Source of the DNA: Aliidongia dinghuensis
GTDB lineage: Bacteria > Pseudomonadota > Alphaproteobacteria > ATCC43930 > CGMCC-115725
NCBI RefSeq assembly: GCF_014643535.1
Contig: NZ_BMJQ01000029.1
Coordinates: 1 to 46,419, forward strand
Length of the DNA: 46,419 nucleotides
Direction: 5' to 3'
In this document: positions 42,301 through 46,419 of the stretch, piece by piece
Layout: every line of letters begins with the position of its first letter
How positions within the stretch are numbered: position 1 is the first letter of the stretch
Made by a program: the position numbers and the translations under genes
The notes under the pieces: model-generated
Told to the model about the DNA's origin: nothing
The model's input: the letters and a program-made list of their open reading frames with translations, nothing else
The model's database searches: none

Positions 42301-42310
42301 CCGGACGTGA
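36383..42310 (+). CDS. Giant hybrid sensor: (pseudo)Ser/Thr kinase - AAA ATPase - GAF - PAS - PAS - histidine kinase
   Basis: 1975 residues. An N-terminal protein-kinase-like domain (1-285) keeps VHKDIKPANILLN (about 132) and GTLAYMAPEQTGR, but the DFG motif is GFG (LTGFGIAS, about 153) and the beta-3 lysine position reads VLLV, so phosphotransfer is doubtful. An AAA/STAND ATPase follows with Walker A GYSGIGKSS (about 335) and Walker B LALFLDDLQWLD (about 464), then a long helical repeat-like region (600-1280), GAF (1305-1470), PAS (1475-1600), PAS (1600-1725), HisKA with phospho-His in SLSHEIAQPIAS (about 1749) and HATPase boxes NLILNAVEAM, DTGPGIAP and GVGMGLSICRSII. No TM segment. GGAG precedes the ATG. 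It ends 35 nt inside the convergent receiver gene, its probable partner. Confidence 0.92.
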   Translation: MVPLSQNGAYSDGCSEALWEDGERVFHRAWRLDDNGKRRAVLLVAPAADHPSRSSLDRLTHEYELKDELDAAWAIRPLDLVLDAGRTVLVLEDAGGEPLDRLLGGPMEVGRFLRLAVAVAFALGRLHQRGLVHKDIKPANILLNEATGEVRLTGFGIASCFARERQSPHPPETIAGTLAYMAPEQTGRMNRSIDSRSDLYALGVTFYKMLTGALPFVAAEPMEWVHCHLARQPVAPAERLKEIPDAVSAIVMKLLAKRAEDRYQTAAGLESDLRSCLIEWEAQGRIDDFPLGEHDAPDRLLIPEKLYGRRREVETLLASFDRVVNGGAPELVLVYGYSGIGKSSVVNELQPVLVPPRGLFASGKFDQLKRDIPYATLAQAFQSLIRPLLGKSDADLAPWRDALRKTLGSNAGLMVDLVPELKLLIGEPPPIVELPPLDAQRRFQMVLRQLIGVFARAEHPLALFLDDLQWLDAATLDFLEDLLSRSDLRNLLLIGAFRDNEVTAAHPLMRKLEAMRATGRVQDIKLAPLTTDDLGNLVSDSLRCDAEQADPLAGLVHAKTDGNPFFVIQFLHVLADEGLLAFDHEQARWAWDMGGIHAKKYTDNVVELLAGKLTRLARETQDAVRQLACLGNVADVAMLSIVMKVPEEQVHASLSEAVRQQLIDRIERSYKFIHDRVQEATYALIPEKARAEAHLIIGRLLLEQTPPERREEAVFEIVNQLNRGAPFIISRDEREQLAELNLAAGKRAKASSAYASALTYLTTGAALLPEDAWQRRQELAFESELHAADCEVCTGALQAAEQRLAALATRTVDNVQRCIVAQRRVDLQVILGAAERVVAIALECLRHVGIDWSAHPTEAEARREYERIWSLLGDRTIEDLIDLQRLQDPEARATLDLLTSLVLPALYTDPNLFALSACMGVNLSLEHGNSEGSLLNYVATAMIAGPRFGHYVEGYRFGKLACDLLERRGFTYFGARTYTAFAIVVPWTRPLTEGIDPSRSAFQMAKENGDPGYAAFASRGLSTILIALGHPLDQFEREAQDSLEFLQRYGFFLDRLSAPIGLARTLRGRTTKFGSLDDGAFTERSFEERITGQPSRVFLESFYWIRKLQARFFARDYASAFEAAEKVEAWYVTSPALSLFPLEKAECHFYAGLTRAARCEPTGPDPYAKHQEAIGRHERELRALATNCPQNFEDRAALVGAEIAGIEGRPLEAMDLYERAIVSARANGFVQNEALAYELAARFYAARGFEEVADLYLGNARRCYLRWGADGKVRQLDQLHPQLRQHGGAPRPSGTIEAPVEQLDLATVIKVSQAVSGEMVLEKLMDRLMRAAIEQAGAERGLLISLQGDALQIDAEATAQGENVAVHVPDRGACAVAVALPHSLIRYAARTLETVILDDALLQNAFSADSYIVQHHSRSILCLPLINQGKLNGILYLENNLAPRVFTPLRITVLKVLASQAAISLENTRLYRDLEDREAKIRRLVDSNIIGIFIGDLDGRIVEANDAFLRILGYDREDLVSRPLNWIELTPPEWRERNIRTLVELNATGKAQVFEKEYFRRDGGRVPVLIGAASLKEGGNEAVAFVVDLTEPKRVEEALRESERGLRSAIDGIPGFVAVLAPNGDVEALNRQILEYCGRSLEELKIWGTDGTIHPDDVPHVVEVFTRSIAAGVPFEYENRLRRFDGKYRWFDVRGVPIRDDSGRITRWYLLLTDIEDRTQALARLQQMQSDFAHMNRVSMMGELAASLSHEIAQPIASARNNARAAQNFLKMQPPDLGEVWEALSSAVGDADRAGEIIDRIREQMKKAPPRKHRFDLNAAINEVIVLAQSVILRNGVSVQNRLADGLFPVQGDRVQLQQVVLNLILNAVEAMGSADAGPRELLISTEQDDTGVLVAVRDTGPGIAPMHFERVFEAFYTTKPSGVGMGLSICRSIIDAHGGRLWADANEPRGAVFQFTLPGAERELTNPLQSVRRT

Positions 42311-42668
42311 GGACCGCCTGAAGGCACCGTTTCAGATCCTGTTCATCCACCGGCTTGCGAAGGTAACAGACGACCCCGTCATTCACGGCGCGGATCCGGT
42401 CAACATCATTGGGGTAGGCAGTCACGAGGATCGTCGGAATCGCGCGGCCGGCATCGACGAGGTGTCGATAAAGTTCGATCCCGGTCATCGCTGGCATGTG
42501 GACATCGGCGATCAGGCAGGCCGGTTCGGCGAGACGAGGGGATGCGAGGAAATCGGCCGCCGAGGGGAAAACCTCGACGGCATAACCCAGCGATCTCATG
42601 AGCCGTTTCATCGACTCGCGAAAGAACCGGTCATCTTCAACGACCGAAACCAATACCTTTTTCATCAT
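42276..42668 (-). CDS. Single-domain response regulator (FixJ-type receiver)
   Basis: About 130 residues and receiver only: VSVVEDDRFFRESMKRLMRSLGY with the acidic pair, phospho-acceptor Asp in CLIADVHMPAMTG, Thr in ILVTAYP and Lys in CYLRKPVD. There is no output domain. The start is one of two adjacent ATGs at 42668/42665, preceded by AGGCGG. The gene is convergent with the large histidine kinase and their last 35 nt overlap on opposite strands, so the pair is likely cognate, with the receiver acting as a phosphorelay or shuttle protein (inference). Confidence 0.88.
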   Translation of the reverse strand: MMKKVLVSVVEDDRFFRESMKRLMRSLGYAVEVFPSAADFLASPRLAEPACLIADVHMPAMTGIELYRHLVDAGRAIPTILVTAYPNDVDRIRAVNDGVVCYLRKPVDEQDLKRCLQAVLTSGEPIEEDS

Positions 42669-43033
42669 GCCGCCTATGGCCGTTCGCGAGACCCGTCGTG
42701 GGGCAGCCAACTATGCGGACGCTCCGCATGGAATTGCTCGATTTGTGCGAGAATGCCATCGGCGCAACGCCGACGTCCCATAAACTTTGGCTTATCTCGA
42801 CGACAATTGCGGAGCTGAGCCGCCAAGGCTTGTGGTCGAGGACTTCGGCTGAGCGAACGCGGTCGCTGGGATCATAGGCGACCGCTAGGACCAAATCCGA
42901 GCGCCGTAAGCCTTCGTATCGACGTCTTGCCACCTTTGGATGGCCGACGTCGACCTACGCTCAATTGAGCCGCTGGTGACGATCCTCTTAGTCTGCATGC
43001 GTCTGAAAAGCGCACAGGCCAGAGGAGAGAACA
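42669..43033. other. Gap between the receiver gene and the Cys-rich protein gene
   Basis: No recognised gene. A 49-codon frame on the plus strand (42728-42877, MELLDLCENAIGATPTSHKL...) is open and not obviously out of character, but it has no clear ribosome site and no family match. The 3' part (42950-43033) should hold the promoter of the next gene. Confidence 0.4.
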
Positions 43034-43279
43034 ATGTCTCACCACTTGGAAAGTCACGGGTCCGACAAAGCCAAGCGATGCGCAATCTGTGGTGGCAAGT
43101 TTGGTCTCGTTCGGCATTATTCGTGGCGAACCCAGCTTTGCTCCAGGAAGTGTGTCGATCGCTTCAGAACTCGCCGCCAAAGGTACGGTAATTGGATGGG
43201 CTGGCTCCAAATCACCTTCGTCCGGCTGCCCCACACCGCGCAAGGGCCTTACAGCGTTTCAGAGGCAAAGAATATTTGA
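43034..43279 (+). CDS. Small Cys-rich zinc-finger-like protein
   Basis: 81 residues with C-x2-C (CAICGGKFG) and C-x3-C (LCSRKCVDRF), probably binding one zinc ion, plus the string LVRHYSWRT and a basic stretch RFRTRRQRYGNWMGWLQ. This pattern is familiar in small uncharacterised proteins of Bradyrhizobium-like genomes. A good AGAGGAGAG site precedes the ATG by 4-5 nt. The last ~22 residues after GWLQ look unlike the family and may be read-through created by loss of the original stop. Function is unknown; RNA or DNA binding is possible. Confidence 0.65.
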   Translation: MSHHLESHGSDKAKRCAICGGKFGLVRHYSWRTQLCSRKCVDRFRTRRQRYGNWMGWLQITFVRLPHTAQGPYSVSEAKNI

Positions 43280-43442
43280 AGACAGCGCAGGCTTTGCTCC
43301 GTACCGCCAAAACCATGACTTACGGATCGATTGCGGGTCAGCTCAAAGACTTGCCGATGACGACCAGCGGTGAGCTGGGAAGCGTTCGCTCGATGACGCA
43401 GCCAAAGCATTGGCTCGATCGGCTGCTATCGGACCAAGCGAA
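43264..43442 (+). pseudogene. Frameshifted and nonsense-mutated small alphaproteobacterial gene
   Basis: Frame one encodes GKEYLKTAQALLRTAKTM...GQLKDL up to about 43352. The natural continuation ADDDQR, stop, AGKRSLDDAAKALARSAAIG is in the next frame from 43353. One missing base near 43350 (GACTT instead of GACCTT) and a TGA at 43371-43373 replacing an Arg codon explain the break. The restored protein resembles short helical proteins with the pattern ALA-DY-RRAEKA-AAKALAR common in Bradyrhizobium. No start codon remains before GKEYL. Confidence 0.6.
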
Positions 43443-43518
43443 ATCGAACTTCAGCCGAAAAATCGACTGTCCGGGGCAAAGGGCCAATGTGGTTGCCTCG
43501 AGGGAGATGTGACGGCAA

Positions 43519-44736
43519 ATGTTGTATCAGGCCTATCAAGCGCATGCTGATGTCATGGCGCCGCTGCGGGTTCTGGCGCAGGCGACTGGCGCATTCCTGA
43601 AGCAGCCGTGGCCGGGCTTCGGCGACAATCTCATGGTCCGCACTATGGCCGCCGCCTGCGAGTTGGTTTCGCGGGCCGGCATGTCCCACAGACGCCCGCC
43701 CTTCGCCATCGAGACGACGGTCGTCGATGGCCGCGAGGTCGCCGTGAGCGAAGAGGACGCAGTCGTCACGCCGTTCGGCAATCTGCTGCATTTCGCCAAG
43801 GAGGGCGGCGCCGAGCAGCCGCGTGTGCTGCTCGTGGCACCGATGTCCGGCCATTTCGCGACGCTGCTGCGCGGCACGGTCAAAACGTTGCTCCCTGACC
43901 ACGACGTCTACATCACCGACTGGAAGAACGCGCGCGCCGTGTCGCCATTGCACGGACGTTTCGATCTCGACGATTTCATCGACACAATCATAGAATTCGT
44001 CAATTTCCTCGGCCCGAAGAGCAATGTCATCGCGGTGTGCCAGCCGGCCGTTCCTGTGTTTGCCGCGGTGTCGCTGATGGCGGCCGCCGGCGATCAGAAT
44101 CAGCCGGCGACCATGACGCTGATGGGCGGTCCGATCGACACGCGAATCAATCCGACGCAGGTCAATCTGCTGGCTACCACACGCGATCTCGAATGGTTCG
44201 AACGGAACGTCATCACCTCGGTGCCGCTGCGCTATCCCGGCGCATTCCGCCGGGTCTATCCAGGGTTCCTGCAGCTCGCGGGGTTCATGACCATGAACCT
44301 CGACCGCCATGTCAACGCCCATGTCGACCTGTTTCATCACCTGGTGAAGGGCGATGGCGAGAGTGCCGAGGCCACGCGCCGCTTCTATGACGAATATACG
44401 GCTGTCATGGATCTGCCGGCGGAGTTCTACCTGCAGACGATCCGCGAAGTGTTCCAGGAGCACTCGCTGTCGCTCGGCCGTCTCGTCTCGCGTGGCCGTA
44501 AGGCGGAGCCGCAGGCGATCCGGCAGACCGCGCTGCTGACCATCGAGGGCGAGAACGACGATATCTGCGCCGCCGGCCAGACCTCGGCCGCGCACGCGCT
44601 GTGCTCTGGTCTCTCTGCGGCCAAGAAGGCCCAGCACATCCAGCCCCAGGTCGGCCATTATGGCGTCTTCAACGGCCGCCGCTGGGCGACCGAGATCTAT
44701 CCGGTGCTGCGCGAGTTCATCCGCACCCACGGCTGA
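43519..44736 (+). CDS. phaZ: Intracellular polyhydroxyalkanoate depolymerase
   Basis: Mobilises stored poly-3-hydroxybutyrate. 405 residues, matching the PHB_depo_C/PhaZ family in length. N-terminal MLYQAYQAHADVMAPLR is characteristic; the nucleophile Cys sits in VIAVCQPAVPVFAAVSLMA (about residue 178), with VLLVAPMSGHFATLLRGTV and DVYITDWKNAR upstream and the C-terminal TIEGENDDICAAGQT and VGHYGVFNGRRW holding the remaining catalytic Asp and His. AGGGAG lies 12 nt upstream of the ATG. No other PHA genes are nearby. Confidence 0.95.
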   Translation: MLYQAYQAHADVMAPLRVLAQATGAFLKQPWPGFGDNLMVRTMAAACELVSRAGMSHRRPPFAIETTVVDGREVAVSEEDAVVTPFGNLLHFAKEGGAEQPRVLLVAPMSGHFATLLRGTVKTLLPDHDVYITDWKNARAVSPLHGRFDLDDFIDTIIEFVNFLGPKSNVIAVCQPAVPVFAAVSLMAAAGDQNQPATMTLMGGPIDTRINPTQVNLLATTRDLEWFERNVITSVPLRYPGAFRRVYPGFLQLAGFMTMNLDRHVNAHVDLFHHLVKGDGESAEATRRFYDEYTAVMDLPAEFYLQTIREVFQEHSLSLGRLVSRGRKAEPQAIRQTALLTIEGENDDICAAGQTSAAHALCSGLSAAKKAQHIQPQVGHYGVFNGRRWATEIYPVLREFIRTHG

Positions 44737-44902
44737 GGCAAGGGCCGAACGGCCGATCGCTAGCCGATCGTCTCGCGTGCCTGCTGGGGAAAATGGGGCT
44801 ATTCAGGTCGAGAGATTAGGACTAGAAAATGCACGGTTGGGCAAAGCTTGCAAACCAAAGGCAAACGCTGGTTTTCGTGATCGTTTAATCCGAGCAGCAG
44901 CG

Positions 44903-45538
44903 ATGTCTGACGCAACCTCCACCGTGCTGGTCATTGACGACGATCCGGACCTCCGCGCGTCGGTCGGACGCCTGCTGCGATCGCTCGGCATCAATGCTCA
45001 GCTATTTGCGTCCATTTCCGAATTCCTCAAATCCGACCTGCCCGATTGCCCGACCTGCCTGGTGCTCGATGTCAGGTTGCCGGGGCAGAGCGGCCTCGAT
45101 CTACAGCGCGAGCTCGCTCAAGCCAAAAGGGAACTTCCGATCATCTTCATTACGGGGCACGGCGACATCCCGATGTCGGTGCAAGCGATGAAGGGCGGCG
45201 CGATCGAATTCCTGACCAAGCCATTCCGCGATCAGGATCTCCTCGATGCCATTCAGCTCGGCCTCTCCCGCGACCGTGCACGGCGGGAAAATGAGCAGGA
45301 CATGGCCGCTCTCAGGGAGCGCTTCGGGTCACTGAGCCCCAGGGAGCGCGAAATCGTTATTCAGGTCGCTCGCGGCCGCCTGAGCAAACAGATTGCCCAC
45401 GATATCGGCATCTCGGAGGCCACGGTGAAGGTGCATCGCAGTCGGGCGATGCACAAGATGGAGGCCCGTTCGCTTCCCGAGCTCGGCCGAATAGCCGACA
45501 AGCTCAAGCTGGTATCTGACGAGCCGCAACGCTCCTGA
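44903..45538 (+). CDS. FixJ/NarL-type response regulator (receiver + LuxR HTH)
   Basis: 211 residues. Receiver domain 1-125: VLVIDDDPDLRASVGRLLRSLG, phospho-Asp in CLVLDVRLPGQSG, Thr in IFITGHGDIPMSVQAMKGGA, Lys in FLTKPF. LuxR-type helix-turn-helix 140-205: LSPREREIVIQVARGRLSKQIAHDIGISEATVKVHRSRAMHKM. The start is ATG 44903, giving MSDATSTVLVIDDD; ribosome site weak. No kinase lies directly next to it; the giant kinase at 36383 is the nearest candidate. The 166-nt gap upstream holds the inverted pair AAACCA/TGGTTT near 44855-44875 as a possible site. Confidence 0.93.
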   Translation: MSDATSTVLVIDDDPDLRASVGRLLRSLGINAQLFASISEFLKSDLPDCPTCLVLDVRLPGQSGLDLQRELAQAKRELPIIFITGHGDIPMSVQAMKGGAIEFLTKPFRDQDLLDAIQLGLSRDRARRENEQDMAALRERFGSLSPREREIVIQVARGRLSKQIAHDIGISEATVKVHRSRAMHKMEARSLPELGRIADKLKLVSDEPQRS

Positions 45539-45791
45539 GCTCTACGCTTTGCGCGACGCGCCATTCGCTTGGCCGGATAAGCGGTGTCAAGCACCCCCTC
45601 GTTTTATCCGCCATTACCGCCCGGTCGAAGCGGTCACGCGCTGGGGGCCTGTAAATTTAGGTTTAGGAAAGGCATCCGCATCGGTATTTGCGCGCAACCC
45701 GCGTGCAATAGCATGCAGGACCTCAAGCCTTCACATTACGTCTCACAAGGATCTTTGCCGAGAAATGGCCCTCCAACGCACGCGAGGCCCC
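45539..45791. other. Gap with inverted repeat CGGATAA...TTATCCG
   Basis: Arms at 45574-45580 and 45604-45610 enclose 23 nt that contain a smaller GTG/CAC pair. It follows the regulator stop by ~35 nt and could end its transcript or be bound by a protein, but no T-run is present. An in-frame ATG at 45765 may be the true start of the next gene. Confidence 0.35.
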
Positions 45792-46283
45792 ATGCACGCA
45801 TCAGGATCGACTACAGCTTTCGGGCGTTCGCCCTCATCTGAGTCCTCGGAGCCGGTACAATTTCATCCTGAGCCGCGACTCTACACGGGACGCGCCGTTC
45901 AGAACCCGGATACCGACGAGCCATTCTTCGAAGAACGGATTAAGGCGGCTCGCACGGCGCCAACCGAAGTTTCATTCGGACGGTTTCGCCTGTTCCCGAC
46001 ACAGTTTCTTCTGCTTGAGGGCGACACGCCGGCGTCCCTCGGGAGCCGTGCTCTGGAAATCCTGATTGTTTTGCTTGAGCGACCAGGTGCGCTGGTCAGT
46101 AAGCAAGAATTGATGGCTCGCGTTTGGCCAAATGTTTTTGTCGAGCCTGCCAATCTCACCGTCCATATTTCTGCATTGCGTCGGACGCTTTGCGACGGAC
46201 GAGACGGCAATCGGTTCATCATCAATATTCCCGGGCGAGGCTACAGCTTCGTCGCTCCAGTCGCCGTCGCCGATGGCCGATGA
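45792..46283 (+). CDS. Stand-alone OmpR/CadC-type winged-helix protein (possibly truncated)
   Basis: About 163 residues: a low-complexity N-terminal ~60 residues, then a trans_reg_C winged helix, FGRFRLFPTQFLLLEGD, LGSRALEILIVLLERPGALVSKQELMARVWPN, VEPANLTVHISALRRTL and NRFIINIPGRGYSFVAPV. In many alphaproteobacteria this exact domain heads a ~900-residue protein with a following AAA ATPase; here a TGA occurs just after the domain. It may be a truncated gene or a genuine single-domain regulator. GAGG lies 4 nt from ATG 45792; ATG 45765 is an alternative. Confidence 0.7.
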   Translation: MHASGSTTAFGRSPSSESSEPVQFHPEPRLYTGRAVQNPDTDEPFFEERIKAARTAPTEVSFGRFRLFPTQFLLLEGDTPASLGSRALEILIVLLERPGALVSKQELMARVWPNVFVEPANLTVHISALRRTLCDGRDGNRFIINIPGRGYSFVAPVAVADGR

Positions 46284-46359
46284 GATGGAGCATGACGTGC
46301 TGGGGATCGCGCTGCGGGGCGATCGTGCGGCGTTGCTGCGCTTTGGGGTCCGGAACGGC

Positions 46360-46392
46360 AAAAAACCCCTGAAAGCGGAATGCTTTCAAGGG
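46360..46392 (-). terminator. Rho-independent terminator of the initiator tRNA
   Basis: On the minus strand an 11-bp stem with one G-T wobble (CCCTTGAAAGC, 46392-46382, and GCTTTCAGGGG, 46376-46366) and a 5-nt loop is followed by TTTTTT (46365-46360). It lies 8 nt after the tRNA CCA end. Confidence 0.9.
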
Positions 46393-46399
46393 CTTGATC

Positions 46400-46419
46400 T
46401 GGTTGCGGGGGCAGGATTT
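46400..46419 (-). tRNA. tRNA 3' end, probably initiator tRNA-fMet (partial)
   Basis: The last 20 nt, read on the minus strand, give AAATCCTGCCCCCGCAACCA: T-loop 3' half, T-stem strand, acceptor strand CCCCGCA, discriminator A and an encoded CCA. This equals the 3' end of bacterial initiator tRNA apart from the T-stem. Anticodon and 5' half are beyond the window. Confidence 0.8.

Noticed and set aside
42728..42877. 49-codon plus-strand open frame MELLDLCENAIG...
   Set aside because: No ribosome site, no homology I recognise and a length expected by chance.
44743..44774. GGCCGAACGGCC and repeated GCCGATCG after phaZ as a terminator
   Set aside because: Stem is only 5 bp with a 2-nt loop and no T-run follows.
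1..46419. CRISPR array, insertion sequence or complete prophage
   Set aside because: No regularly spaced repeats, transposase, integrase or phage structural genes are seen anywhere in the window.

Overview
The window is GC-rich DNA that reads as a free-living heterotrophic alphaproteobacterium. Pointers are an Aap-type amino-acid transporter, FixJ-type regulators, a very large kinase/ATPase/histidine-kinase fusion and small Cys-rich proteins like those of Bradyrhizobiaceae-type genomes, and an intracellular PHB depolymerase. I cannot place it below class level. No insertion sequence, integrase or CRISPR array was seen.

Region 1 (1-11030, mostly minus strand): etfBA behind an FMN-dependent 2-hydroxyacid dehydrogenase; a divergent FAD amine-oxidase-like gene; a five-gene operon aapJ-aapQ-aapM-aldolase-2-hydroxyacid dehydrogenase with no ATPase gene; an IclR regulator; and an SDR dehydrogenase. 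Region 2 (11333-23398, plus strand): one tightly packed 11-gene operon: acyl-CoA dehydrogenase, crotonase, CoA-transferase, thiolase-like/DUF35 pair, BCAT-like aminotransferase, Ldh2-family dehydrogenase, HyuA, HyuB, BKACE and a degenerate SDR. The gaps of regions 1 and 2 share GATACG/CGTATC motifs. Two distant promoters (2548-2577 minus, 11224-11253 plus) have the same layout: TTGAC -35, 18-nt spacer, AATRAT -10 running into the palindrome ATACGWCGTAT. I infer one IclR-controlled catabolic regulon in which an amino-acid-like compound is imported, deaminated or ring-opened, turned into 2-oxo/2-hydroxy acids, activated to CoA and cleaved, with electrons passed to ETF. The substrate is unknown.

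Region 3 (23756-29818): a respiratory and nitrosative-stress group: cydAB (bd oxidase with short Q-loop), a DUF488 gene, flavohemoglobin hmp and type II NADH dehydrogenase ndh. Remnants of a HlyD-type gene and possibly of an outer-membrane protein flank ndh. Region 4 (29964-34815, minus): a second CoA operon (crotonase, CoA-transferase, isomerase-like crotonase, YWTD beta-propeller, 3-hydroxyacyl-CoA dehydrogenase).

Region 5 (34878-46419): an outer-membrane protein gene flanked by a diverged direct repeat; a 1975-residue pseudokinase-AAA-GAF-PAS-PAS-histidine kinase overlapping a convergent receiver-only regulator; a small Cys-rich protein and a frameshifted pseudogene; phaZ; a FixJ-type regulator; a lone winged-helix protein; and, at the right edge, the 3' end of an initiator tRNA with its terminator.
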